NCBI GenBank assembly: GCA_965220955.1 | Contig: CBDCRK010000016.1 | Location: 1 to 11,531, forward strand | Source of the DNA: CBDCRK01 sp965220955 | GTDB lineage: Bacteria; Desulfobacterota; Binatia; Bin18; CBDCRK01 | Length of the DNA stretch: 11,531 nucleotides | Direction of reading: 5' to 3' | Part shown: positions 1 to 7,287 of the stretch, one piece after another | Numbering within the stretch: the first letter of the stretch is position 1 | How the letters are laid out: every line of letters starts with the position of its first letter | The notes under the pieces: generated by a model | Seen by the model: only the letters and a program-made list of their open reading frames with translations | The model's database searches: none | Told to the model about the DNA's origin: nothing | Position numbers and translations under genes: made by a program

Positions 1-1725
1 TCGAACTTGATAAGGCCAATGGCATCAATATCCCCACCGGGGGTATTGGGTGAGCACATGGCTCTCTCTATCAACAAACAGTGGGACCTGCTCTACCAGT
101 GGACGAGCGGAAATAACAATGCCAGCTGCGTGCTTAGAGGCATGGCGCAAGAGGCCCTCAAGCCGCAACGAATACTCAAAGAGCCTCTGCTCCCGTTCCC
201 CCCGTTCTTGTACTTCTCGTAGGCGCGGCTCCATCTCCAGAGCTGCCTCCAGGGGATAATCTTTACCCTGTTTAGGCGCCGGATAAAGCTTAGCCAAGCG
301 ATCTGTCTCACTATAAGAAAATTCTAGCACCCGACCCACATCCTTCAGGACTTGTTTGCCCTTAAGCGTGCCAAAAGTAATGATTTGGGCAACCTTGTCC
401 GAGCCATATTTCTCTTTAATGTAGCGGATCACCTCATCTCGCCGCTCAAAGCAAAAGTCCACGTCAATGTCTGGCATGCTCTTGCGGCCAGGATTTAAGA
501 AACGTTCAAACAGCAGATCATGACGGATGGGATCAAGATCAGTAATTTTAAGGCAGTAGGCCACCAAGCTACCGGCAGCCGAGCCCCGACCTGGGCCGAC
601 CGGAATACCCTGAGATTTAGCATAAGCAATAAAGTCAGCAACAATAAGAAAATAACTGGCAAACCCCATCTCCTTAATAACTTTTAACTCAAATTCAAGT
701 CGCTCTCGGTACACCTCCTGTGTCGTCTCTATTGCCTCTCCTCCCTCCACCGCTTCCTGGCTCTGTGCCCTCTCCTGGTTCTTAGCCATCCGCTCTACTA
801 ATCCTGCCCAGGCAGATTTGTCTAAATGGTCTTCCAACGACTCTCCCTTCGGAGTGGCAAAGACGGGAAACTGATAGTTGCCGAATGAGAGTTCCAGATT
901 ACAACGCGCGGCTACCTCTAGAGTGTTGGTCACCGCTGAAGGGCAATGAGAGAAGGCGGCAGTCATTTGCTCCGGAGACTTGACGTAAAGCTGATCGGTA
1001 CCAAAGCGCCAGCGATTTGCGTCGGAGATTGTTTTATTGCTCTGCATACAGAGGAGGATTTCATGAGCCTGAGCATCCTCTGGTTGAAGATAATGACAGT
1101 CATTTGTGGCAATAAGAGGCAGGGACAGTTCTGTTGCTAGCTCTATAAGGGCAGGGTTGAGTTTTTCCTGGTCAGGTAAGTGATTGTCCTGCAGTTCCAA
1201 GTAAAAGCGATCGTCAAAGATAGCAGCATACTCAGCGGCTACCTCCCTAGCTTGTTTATCACGACCCTGCAGCAGGGTACGAGCCAACTCTCCGGAGAGG
1301 CAGCCAGAGAGAGCAATAAGGCCCTGATTAAATTGCCGCAAAAGTTCCTTGTCTACTCGGGGCTTGTGGTAAAAACCGTCCGTATAGCCAGCGGTTACTA
1401 GGCGGCAGAGGTTGCGGTACCCTTCGAGATCCATGGCCAGGAGGATGAGATGGAAGTTACCCCCGGCTTCGTAGTCATCTGTCCGTGAGGAGCCTCGATC
1501 GAACCGACTCTTGGGAGCTACATAGGCTTCAACGCCAATAATAGGCTTGACCCCCTGCCGTACGGCTTCCTGGTAAAACTCTACTGCGCCAAACATATTG
1601 CCGTGATCGGTCATGGCTATCGCCGGCATACCCAGAGTTTTGGCTTGTGGCAGAAGTGCCTTAATTTTATTGGCTCCGTCAAGAAGGCTATACTGCGTGT
1701 GAAGATGTAGATGCACAAAGCTCAT
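1..1725 (-). CDS. dnaE: DNA polymerase III alpha subunit, N-terminal part; frameshifted near the window edge
   Basis: Catalytic subunit of the replicative DNA polymerase III. The N-terminal PHP domain is clear: HxH at residues 7-9 in a FVHLHLHTQYSLLDG stretch, and a TDH at 39-41. The polymerase core follows, with GPGRGSAAGS at 377-386 and the catalytic aspartates in PDIDVDF (D419, D421). A Glu/Gln-rich linker at about 316-338 looks like a lineage-specific insertion. The start at 1725 is preceded by GGGAGG and a G-rich leader. The open frame stops at 25-27 after residue 566, but that tail (PRWGY) is not DnaE-like. Dropping one base from the G run at 39-43 restores TQYPGGDIDAIGLIKFD, which matches the family. 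The real gene therefore continues past base 1. It lies 37 bp downstream of guaA and is probably co-transcribed with it. Confidence 0.93.
39..43 (-). other. Frameshift site in dnaE (homopolymer of five G on the plus strand)
   Basis: On the coding strand this reads TAC CCC CGG TGG and soon hits TGA (25-27). With four C instead of five it reads TAC CCC GGT GGG GAT ATT GAT and continues as a normal DnaE sequence to the window edge. A one-base insertion in a homopolymer is most simply a sequencing or assembly error in an essential gene. A true mutation cannot be excluded. Confidence 0.8.
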
Positions 1726-1743
1726 CCCCTACCCTCCCCTTAA

Positions 1744-1761
1744 GGTGGTTTGTAAACCGCC
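1744..1761 (-). other. Small hairpin between guaA and dnaE
   Basis: GGTGGTT (1744-1750) and AACCGCC (1755-1761) can form a 7-bp stem, with one G-T pair and a 4-base loop. It lies just after the guaA stop and before the dnaE ribosome binding site. No T run follows in the direction of transcription, so it is not a convincing terminator. It could be a processing or partial attenuation site. Confidence 0.3.
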
Positions 1762-1762
1762 C

Positions 1763-3322
1763 CTACTCCCACTCTATGGTTGCTGGCGGTTTTGAAGAGA
1801 TGTCATAGACAACCCGGTTCACCCCGCGCACCTCATTAATAATGCGATTGGAAAGGCGACCCAAAAGCTCATGCGGTAGCCAGGCCCAGTCTGCGGTCAT
1901 ACCGTCTACACTCTCTACCGCCCGCACAGCAATAACATTCTCATAGGTTCGCTCATCCCCCATCACTCCCACAGTCTTCACGGGTAAAAGCACGGCAAAC
2001 GCCTGCCATAACCTATTATACAATCCTGCTACTCGGATTTCTTCACTAACGATCTCATCTGCCTGGCGCAGAATGGCTAACCGCTCGGCAGTCACCTCAC
2101 CCAGCACCCGGATCGCCAGCCCTGGACCCGGGAACGGCTGGCGGCCTATGCTCTCCTCAGGGATCCCAAGCAGACGGCCAAGGCTGCGGACTTCATCCTT
2201 AAACAACTCTCGTAACGGTTCGATCAACTGCAGGTGCATGCGCTCGGGTAACCCGCCCACGTTGTGATGGCTCTTAATTGTAGCCGAGGGACCCTTAAAA
2301 GAAATCGACTCAATCACGTCAGGATAGAGCGTACCCTGGGCAAGAAAACTAGCTGCGGGGCGGCCATCCGCGGGACAGCCATCCGCCGGAAGCTTCCTCG
2401 CCTCCTCTTCAAATACCTCGATGAACGTGTGGCCAATAATGCGGCGCTTGCGCTCCGGGTCTTCCACACCAGAGAGATTGTGGAGAAACCGCTCGGTAGC
2501 ATCAAGGCAACGCAGCGTTAGTGGAAAGCGAGAGAAAACCTCCTGGACCTCCTCTGCCTCGTGCGCACGAAGAAGGCCATTGTCTACAAATATACAGGTG
2601 AGGCGATCACCAATGGCCCGACTCACCAACAGTGCTACGACGGCTGAATCCACTCCCCCGCTCAGCGCGCACAATACCTCCTGGTTATCCACCCGCTCGC
2701 GAATTTCTTGCACGGAGCGATCAATAAAGCTCTCCATTGTCCAGACGGGCTGGCAGCGGCAGACGCGAAAGAGAAAGTTGTGAAGAATCTCGCTTCCTCG
2801 CTCGGTGTGAACCACCTCGGGATGAAATTGTACTCCAAAGAGGCAACGAGAAGAGTCGGAAAAAGCGGCAATGGGTGAGTTAGCACTATGGGCCAGAACC
2901 TGCCAGCCCGCAGGAAGAGAGTTCATCCTATCCCCATGGCTCATCCACACCTGGGTCTCCTTCCCAGGAACAAAGCCAGCAAAGAGATCGCGGCTATCAT
3001 CAACAATCATCTGAGCACGGCCAAACTCTCGTTTCTCCGCCCTGGCCACCTCGCCACCAAAAAGGTCGGTTAAAACTCCCATGCCATAGCAAATCCCCAA
3101 GACTGGCACATGGGTGTCCAGCACTTCCCGCCCTATCCGTGGAGCGTCCTCAGCATAGATACTTGCCGGCCCACCCGAGAGGATAATGCCTTTAGGGTTA
3201 AACCGCCTAATCTGTTCGCGGGTGAGATTATAAGGATGAATCTCGCAGTAAACTCTAGCCTCCCGCACCCGGCGGGCAATCAGCTGTGTGTACTGCGAGC
3301 CAAAATCGAGAACAAGAATCAT
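1763..3322 (-). CDS. guaA: GMP synthase (glutamine-hydrolysing)
   Basis: Converts XMP to GMP using ATP and glutamine, the last step of guanine nucleotide synthesis in the cytosol. The 519 residues hold the whole family architecture. The N-terminal class I glutamine amidotransferase has nucleophile C78 in GICYG and the H167/E169 pair in QFHPE. The ATP pyrophosphatase domain has the P-loop SGGVDS at 221-226. The C-terminal dimerisation domain ends in KPPATIEWE, as is typical. The start is fixed by the canonical MILVLDFGSQYTQLIARRVRE opening. The 15 bases before the ATG contain no clear Shine-Dalgarno motif, which is unusual beside its neighbours. Residues 311-324 are an extra Pro/Ala/Asp/Gly segment with a near-repeat (PADGCPADGRPA) where other GuaA proteins are shorter. 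It lies 92 bp downstream of guaB, so the two probably form one purine operon. Confidence 0.97.
   Translation of the reverse strand: MILVLDFGSQYTQLIARRVREARVYCEIHPYNLTREQIRRFNPKGIILSGGPASIYAEDAPRIGREVLDTHVPVLGICYGMGVLTDLFGGEVARAEKREFGRAQMIVDDSRDLFAGFVPGKETQVWMSHGDRMNSLPAGWQVLAHSANSPIAAFSDSSRCLFGVQFHPEVVHTERGSEILHNFLFRVCRCQPVWTMESFIDRSVQEIRERVDNQEVLCALSGGVDSAVVALLVSRAIGDRLTCIFVDNGLLRAHEAEEVQEVFSRFPLTLRCLDATERFLHNLSGVEDPERKRRIIGHTFIEVFEEEARKLPADGCPADGRPAASFLAQGTLYPDVIESISFKGPSATIKSHHNVGGLPERMHLQLIEPLRELFKDEVRSLGRLLGIPEESIGRQPFPGPGLAIRVLGEVTAERLAILRQADEIVSEEIRVAGLYNRLWQAFAVLLPVKTVGVMGDERTYENVIAVRAVESVDGMTADWAWLPHELLGRLSNRIINEVRGVNRVVYDISSKPPATIEWE
2350..2392 (-). repeat. Short imperfect tandem duplication inside guaA
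   Basis: The DNA encoding GuaA residues 311-324 contains two close copies of a CCATCCGC-type unit on the plus strand, about 16 bases apart. They give the repeated peptide PADG in the ATP-pyrophosphatase domain, just before the conserved FLAQGTLYPDVIES. From knowledge of the family this position normally has a shorter linker. It looks like a local in-frame expansion that leaves the catalytic motifs intact. Confidence 0.45.
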
Positions 3323-3330
3323 TGTCAGGA

Positions 3331-3408
3331 AGCTATCAGCTTTCAGCAGAGGGTAGTAACGAGAATTATTTAGTCCTCTTCTGGCTGACTACTGACGGCT
3401 GAACGCTT
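3331..3408. repeat. Dispersed-repeat-like sequence in the guaB-guaA spacer
   Basis: The spacer has AGCTATCAGCTTTCAGC on the left and GGCTGACTACTGACGGCTGA on the right. These are arms of an imperfect inverted repeat built from TCAGC/GCTGA units. The wording resembles the CTGA-rich dispersed intergenic repeats of many bacterial genomes. No coding potential is visible. It sits where the guaA leader and ribosome binding site would be expected. Confidence 0.4.
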
Positions 3409-3414
3409 GCCATT

Positions 3415-4884
3415 TCACTCCAGGCGATAATTGGGCGCCTCTTTGGTGATAATCACGTCGTGCACGTGACTCTCTCTGAGCGCAGCCGCAGTAACCTTGA
3501 TAAATTGCGCTTTTGTTTGCAGCTCCGTCAACGTACGGCAACCCACATAGCCCATCCCCGCCTTCAACCCTCCTACCATTTGATCAATAATGAGCACCAG
3601 GCCGCCTTTGTACGGCACCCGCCCCTCTATTCCTTCAGGAACAAGCTTTCCTAGGCTTTCTTCATCGTCTTGGAAGTAGCGGTTGCGACTCCCCTCCCGC
3701 TCACGCATGGCCTCTAAAGAGCCCATACCTCGGTAGAGCTTGTAGGAACGGCCCTGGTAAAGGATCATCTCCCCAGGACTCTCCTCAGCACCGGCAAAGA
3801 GACTGCCAATCATCGCCGAGTGGGCCCCCGCAGCCAACGCCTTAACAATATCACCAGAGGAACGAATGCCACCATCAGCAACCACAGGAATGTCGAACGT
3901 TGCGGCCGCCCTGGCACATTCGGTAATCGCGGTAAGCTGGGGTACGCCCACACCAGAGACTACCCGTGTGGTGCAGATCGAGGCTGGCCCCATACCCACT
4001 TTCACGGCATCAACACCAGCCTGAATAAGAGCTCGGGTTCCTTCAGCCGTAGCCACGTTACCGGCAATGAGATCAAGATGAGGGTAAGCATATCTAATTG
4101 CTTGCACCGTTTCCATGACCATCTTGGTATGACCATGGGCGGTATCGACCACAATCACATCAGCCCCAGCATGTACTAACGCCGCTACCCGCTCTTCCCG
4201 ATCCTCACCAGTGCCCACCGCTGCACCTACCCGTAATCGCCCGAAACCGTCTTTGCAGGCATCCGGATATCGGCTGGTCTTTTCAATGTCCTTAACGGTA
4301 ATAAGCCCCTTCAGATGGAAGCGCTCGTCCACCACCAAGAGCTTCTCAATACGGTGCTGGTGAAGGATCTCCTTTGCCTCCTCTAGGCTTACCCCGGGTC
4401 GGGCCGTCACCAGTCGTTCTCTGGTCATGACCTCAGAAACTGGCCGGTCTAACCACCTCTCAAAGCGCAGGTCACGGTTAGTGAGAATGCCAACAAGCCG
4501 TCCCTCTTGGGTCACGGGTAGGCCCGAGATCTGGTAATGGAGCATGATTTCCTTGGCCCTGGCAATCGGCATCTCCGGAGGTACAGTGATAGGGTCAATA
4601 ATCATACCACTCTCATATTTTTTAACCCTTTCCACCTCCTGTGCTTGGGCAGAAACACTAAGGTTACGGTGAATAACACCCATGCCACCCGCCTGGGCCA
4701 TGGCAATGGCGGCACGGGACTCGGTCACCGTATCCATAGCTGCACTGACTAAGGGTATGTTCAGTGAAATCCGACGGGTGAGCCTGGTGCTCACATCCGC
4801 GTCCTTGGGCAGGAAGTCAGAGGCGCCCGGGATGAGCAGTACATCATCGAAGGTTAGCCCTTCGGGAATTTCATTGGGCAGCAT
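3415..4884 (-). CDS. guaB: Inosine-5'-monophosphate dehydrogenase
   Basis: Oxidises IMP to XMP with NAD+, the committed step to GMP; the product is the substrate of the adjacent guaA. The start at 4884 gives 489 residues, the usual family length, and has AGAGGAG eight to nine bases upstream. The in-frame ATG at 4929 would add 15 non-conserved residues and has no ribosome binding site. Visible elements are the N-terminal GLTFDDVLLIPG barrel opening, a CBS-domain pair inserted at about 95-200, the phosphate-binding DGGIRSSGD at 338-346, the catalytic cysteine C304 in GMGPASICTTR, and the YRGMGS segment near 384. All key residues are present, so the enzyme should be active. The CBS pair is the usual site of purine nucleotide regulation in this family. 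Confidence 0.97.
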   Translation of the reverse strand: MLPNEIPEGLTFDDVLLIPGASDFLPKDADVSTRLTRRISLNIPLVSAAMDTVTESRAAIAMAQAGGMGVIHRNLSVSAQAQEVERVKKYESGMIIDPITVPPEMPIARAKEIMLHYQISGLPVTQEGRLVGILTNRDLRFERWLDRPVSEVMTRERLVTARPGVSLEEAKEILHQHRIEKLLVVDERFHLKGLITVKDIEKTSRYPDACKDGFGRLRVGAAVGTGEDREERVAALVHAGADVIVVDTAHGHTKMVMETVQAIRYAYPHLDLIAGNVATAEGTRALIQAGVDAVKVGMGPASICTTRVVSGVGVPQLTAITECARAAATFDIPVVADGGIRSSGDIVKALAAGAHSAMIGSLFAGAEESPGEMILYQGRSYKLYRGMGSLEAMREREGSRNRYFQDDEESLGKLVPEGIEGRVPYKGGLVLIIDQMVGGLKAGMGYVGCRTLTELQTKAQFIKVTAAALRESHVHDVIITKEAPNYRLE

Positions 4885-4976
4885 AGAGCTTTCTCCTCTG
4901 GAGCGCTTACCCCGAGTTAAAAACCCCATTTTCTAGGGAAGAGTGAGTTAAAGAGGCCCTCCTCAAACAAGAAGTT

Positions 4977-5005
4977 TCTCTAGCAGACCCCAATTTGTTT
5001 GGCAA
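4977..5005 (-). promoter_or_regulatory. Candidate sigma-70 promoter for guaB-guaA-dnaE
   Basis: On the minus strand a -35-like TTGCCA (5000-5005) is followed after 17 bases by TAGAGA (4977-4982), preceded by TGC as in extended -10 promoters. The -10 match itself is weak (3 of 6). Transcription would begin near 4970 and leave a leader of about 85 bases before the guaB start at 4884. No recognisable riboswitch is visible in that leader. Confidence 0.3.
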
Positions 5006-5037
5006 GGGGGATAGGATACCCACTAGATATTGTGGTA

Positions 5038-5388
5038 TTACCGATTTCCTTTCATGCGTTCATAGGTGGAATGATTCATCCATCCAAGAACTCTGCGGGG
5101 ATTGGTCTCAACCCTCATGTTGTCAAGAACCTGAGACTGGCAAGCCAGGCGGTAATTTTTGCCCTCCCAACCACATTTTCTCTCATCCGTAAGAGTACGG
5201 GGAGAAAGTGCGCGCAGGTCATCCACTTTTACCCGGCAAGTGCCGCATAGCCCGCGACCTCGACAATTCAGCAAATTGCTGGGAAACACATAGAGGTCCA
5301 CCCCGTGTTCCAGCGCCAGCAAACGCAGATTCGCCCCTTTGGGCACCTCAATCGTTATATCTTGCTTAACAAAGGTGACAACAGGCAT
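5038..5388 (-). CDS. [2Fe-2S] ferredoxin-type small electron carrier
   Basis: A 116-residue protein with a single ferredoxin fold. After an N-terminal beta-hairpin (VTFVKQDITIEVPKGANL) come C42-x5-C48-x2-C51 in the CRGRGLCGTC stretch and C83 after LA, the four ligands of a [2Fe-2S] cluster. C72 is an extra cysteine. The C-x5-C spacing is one longer than in plant-type ferredoxins. There is no signal peptide or membrane segment, so it is a cytosolic electron carrier; its partner is unknown. A basic, Met-containing tail after about residue 95 (NPRRVLGWMNHSTYERMKGNR region) extends beyond the core fold. The start has GGAGGAG about 11 bases upstream. It lies between a flavin nitroreductase-like gene and guaB on the same strand, and a good promoter directly upstream suggests its own transcript. 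Confidence 0.85.
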   Translation of the reverse strand: MPVVTFVKQDITIEVPKGANLRLLALEHGVDLYVFPSNLLNCRGRGLCGTCRVKVDDLRALSPRTLTDERKCGWEGKNYRLACQSQVLDNMRVETNPRRVLGWMNHSTYERMKGNR

Positions 5389-5426
5389 ATGTTTGTAATC
5401 TCCTCCACCATAGTGCTACGCCTGCT

Positions 5427-5455
5427 TTTATACGGATTGTACGATAAAACTGCAA
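5427..5455 (-). promoter_or_regulatory. Candidate sigma-70 promoter of the ferredoxin gene
   Basis: On the minus strand TTGCAG (5450-5455) and TATAAA (5427-5432) are separated by exactly 17 bases. This gives 4 of 6 matches at -35 and 5 of 6 at -10. The predicted start near 5420 leaves a leader of about 30 bases that holds the GGAGGAG ribosome binding site at 5400-5406. It is the best promoter-like match noticed in the window. Confidence 0.55.
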
Positions 5456-5527
5456 GGGATGTTGTTGGGCAGAGGAGAACCAACCAGGGGGAAGTTTCCT
5501 GCCTATTGAGCAAATAACCCTCTAACG

Positions 5528-6184
5528 CTAACGCTGCAATTTCTTCCCTGAATCCCACCTATCCACTCGCGTTACTTCCTCCACCGGCATTCGGCTTACC
5601 GGCCCAAACTTGCCCATGGGGTAACCTATGGGAATCAAGGCATATGTAGAAACATCGTCGGGCAATCCTAGGATCGGCTTTATCTCCTCTTCATAAAGGG
5701 AACAGATGGTAGTCAGGGTTGCCCCTAACCCCAGCGCCCGACAGGCTAGCAGAATATTCTGCACGGCAGGGTAAATGCTTGAGCCCGAGATGCGGGCCAG
5801 CTTGGCCGCCAGCTCTGCCGGCATGGGCCGCTCGCGCAGACAGGCAAAAAGTAACACCGGCGCCTCGTGTAGGTGCTCGGCAAGATGAGAGGCTGAGCCC
5901 ATAAGCCTCTGGAATTTGCCCTGCTCCATATGAGCCGGAGCTGGCCGATTGCGATACATAGCCTGTGCTTCCTGCCATCCCTTGAGGTAACAGGTTTGCA
6001 CTTGTTTCTTGATCTCCGGGTCTTTTACCACAACAAAGCACCAGTGCTGCGTATTCCCCCCGGAAGCAGCCCTGATGCCTGCATCGACGACCCGGTAGAT
6101 CAAGTCGTCCGGCACCGGATCAGTTTTTAGCCTGCGCATGCTGCGGGTATGATGTGCAACCTCAAAAAAGTCCATCTCTGCCAT
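5528..6184 (-). CDS. Nitroreductase-family FMN-dependent oxidoreductase
   Basis: A 218-residue member of the nitroreductase fold. It shows the FMN-binding RSMRR at residues 14-18, SGGNTQHW at 41-48 as in the family's PSG.N.QPW motif, the central helix GSSIYPAVQNILLACRALGLG, and the C-terminal IGYPMGK motif at 186-192. These enzymes are usually homodimers that move electrons from NAD(P)H to nitro groups, quinones, enones or other acceptors. The real substrate cannot be read from sequence. AAGGAGAG directly upstream supports the start. The gene diverges from the alpha/beta hydrolase and is followed after 139 bp by the ferredoxin gene on the same strand; an electron-transfer link between the two is possible but unproven. 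Confidence 0.88.
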   Translation of the reverse strand: MAEMDFFEVAHHTRSMRRLKTDPVPDDLIYRVVDAGIRAASGGNTQHWCFVVVKDPEIKKQVQTCYLKGWQEAQAMYRNRPAPAHMEQGKFQRLMGSASHLAEHLHEAPVLLFACLRERPMPAELAAKLARISGSSIYPAVQNILLACRALGLGATLTTICSLYEEEIKPILGLPDDVSTYALIPIGYPMGKFGPVSRMPVEEVTRVDRWDSGKKLQR

Positions 6185-6228
6185 AATTCTCTCCTTATTT
6201 GGCCTTGAGGAAAAGATAAGATAGGGCT

Positions 6229-6258
6229 ATTGTGGCGCAGACCCCACCCCTTTGTCAA
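6229..6258 (-). promoter_or_regulatory. Candidate promoter of the nitroreductase gene
   Basis: On the minus strand a perfect TTGACA (6253-6258) is followed after 18 bases by CACAAT (6229-6234), which matches 4 of 6 of the -10 consensus. The expected start near 6222 gives a leader of about 38 bases with the AAGGAGAG ribosome binding site. It lies in the 133-bp divergent region before the plus-strand hydrolase. Confidence 0.4.
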
Positions 6259-6284
6259 ATACTATAGGGTGAACAAAGAGTAAT

Positions 6285-6294
6285 AGAGATCTCT
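6285..6294. promoter_or_regulatory. Perfect 10-bp palindrome AGAGATCTCT, possible operator
   Basis: A perfect palindrome in the divergent spacer, ten bases before the AAGGAGG of the hydrolase gene. Its position would suit a repressor or activator site, but it is short and could occur by chance. No regulator gene is in the window. Confidence 0.2.
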
Positions 6295-6317
6295 CTGTCA
6301 AGGGAAGGAGGAAAAGA

Positions 6318-7232
6318 GTGAAGAGGCTAATGACTGTAGGAATGCTGCTGTTTTTTATAGGCTTCTCTCTGATGGGATGCACACCGCCTGAGAGCTTGCC
6401 TGGAGAGGAGTTAGTCAAAAAATACCCGGACAAAAGATACATGCAGGTCGATGGAGTTTACCTGCACTACGAGCAAGAGGGACTGGGAAAGCCTGTGGTC
6501 TTTCTGCATGGTCGTCCGACTTTCTCCTACCTGTGGAGAAAGATCATTCCTGGCCTAGCCTATGGGAATACCGCTTATGTCCTTGACCTTATGGGATTTG
6601 GCTATTCTGAGAAACCGCAGGACGCCAGCTACAGCCTAGACACCTATGTTTCACAGCTCGACAAATTTGTGCAGACCCTCAACCTTGAGAACATTGCCCT
6701 GGTAGGACACGATTTTGGTGGTGCCATAGCAACCCTATACACAATCCGCCACCCAGATAGAGTCCGCAAGCTCATTGTTATGGGTTCTCCACTTCACCCG
6801 GTGCCCCCCCCTATAGCCCTGCGCCTTCTGCGTACACGGCTGATTGGCGAGCTCTTTATGAGTGACTGGCTGCTTAAGCGCATCCTACAGGGAGGAGCGC
6901 TGAAGAAAATAGATGAGAGGGTGCTGGACAACTACCTGGAACCATACCGAGAAGACCCCGGTGCCAGGGCAGCCCTGCTTAAGTTCCTGCGCGAGTTTGA
7001 CCTACGCCTATCTCTAGAGGACGAGATTGTACCTGCTCTGGCCGACCTTCAAACCCGTACTTATATTGTATGGGGAGATAGCGACCCCTATGTGCCCTTG
7101 GATCTTGCCAAGCAGCTAGAGCGTGACCTGCCCAACCGCTTTCTCCAGGTAATCACCAATACCGGTCACCTTGTTCAGGAGGACCGGCCAGACGAGCTAA
7201 CCCGGCACCTACGAGAGTTTTTGCAGCAGTAA
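6318..7232 (+). CDS. Alpha/beta hydrolase lipoprotein with Asp nucleophile (dehalogenase/epoxide hydrolase branch)
   Basis: A 304-residue hydrolase starting at a GTG with AAGGAGG six bases upstream. The N-terminus is a lipoprotein signal: MKR, a hydrophobic stretch, then LMGC with the lipidated cysteine at C21. The mature enzyme should therefore be membrane-anchored outside the cytoplasm. The fold is clear: oxyanion HGRP at 64-67 with SYLWRKIIP, nucleophile elbow GHDFGG with D132, acid D256 in WGDSDPYVP, and H284 in NTGHLVQEDRP. An Asp nucleophile and the SYLWR wording point to haloalkane dehalogenases and epoxide hydrolases. However, the residues that hold halide in dehalogenases (Asn after HG, Trp after the nucleophile) are R66 and F133 here. 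A dehalogenase role is therefore doubtful and the substrate unknown. It is 55 bp upstream of the dehydrogenase and probably in its operon. Confidence 0.88.
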   Translation: MKRLMTVGMLLFFIGFSLMGCTPPESLPGEELVKKYPDKRYMQVDGVYLHYEQEGLGKPVVFLHGRPTFSYLWRKIIPGLAYGNTAYVLDLMGFGYSEKPQDASYSLDTYVSQLDKFVQTLNLENIALVGHDFGGAIATLYTIRHPDRVRKLIVMGSPLHPVPPPIALRLLRTRLIGELFMSDWLLKRILQGGALKKIDERVLDNYLEPYREDPGARAALLKFLREFDLRLSLEDEIVPALADLQTRTYIVWGDSDPYVPLDLAKQLERDLPNRFLQVITNTGHLVQEDRPDELTRHLREFLQQ

Positions 7233-7287
7233 GAAGGAACAGCGTTTAGCAAAACAAAAGTTCTGGGTCTGAAAGGAGGAAAGTCCA

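Noticed and set aside
4884..4929. Upstream start for guaB at 4929
   Set aside because: The 15 added residues are not family-like and the ATG has no ribosome binding site, while 4884 has AGAGGAG at good spacing.
5460..5515. Possible terminator after the nitroreductase gene
   Set aside because: Only a 5-bp stem (GTTGG/CCAAC) with a long loop and no T run is present.
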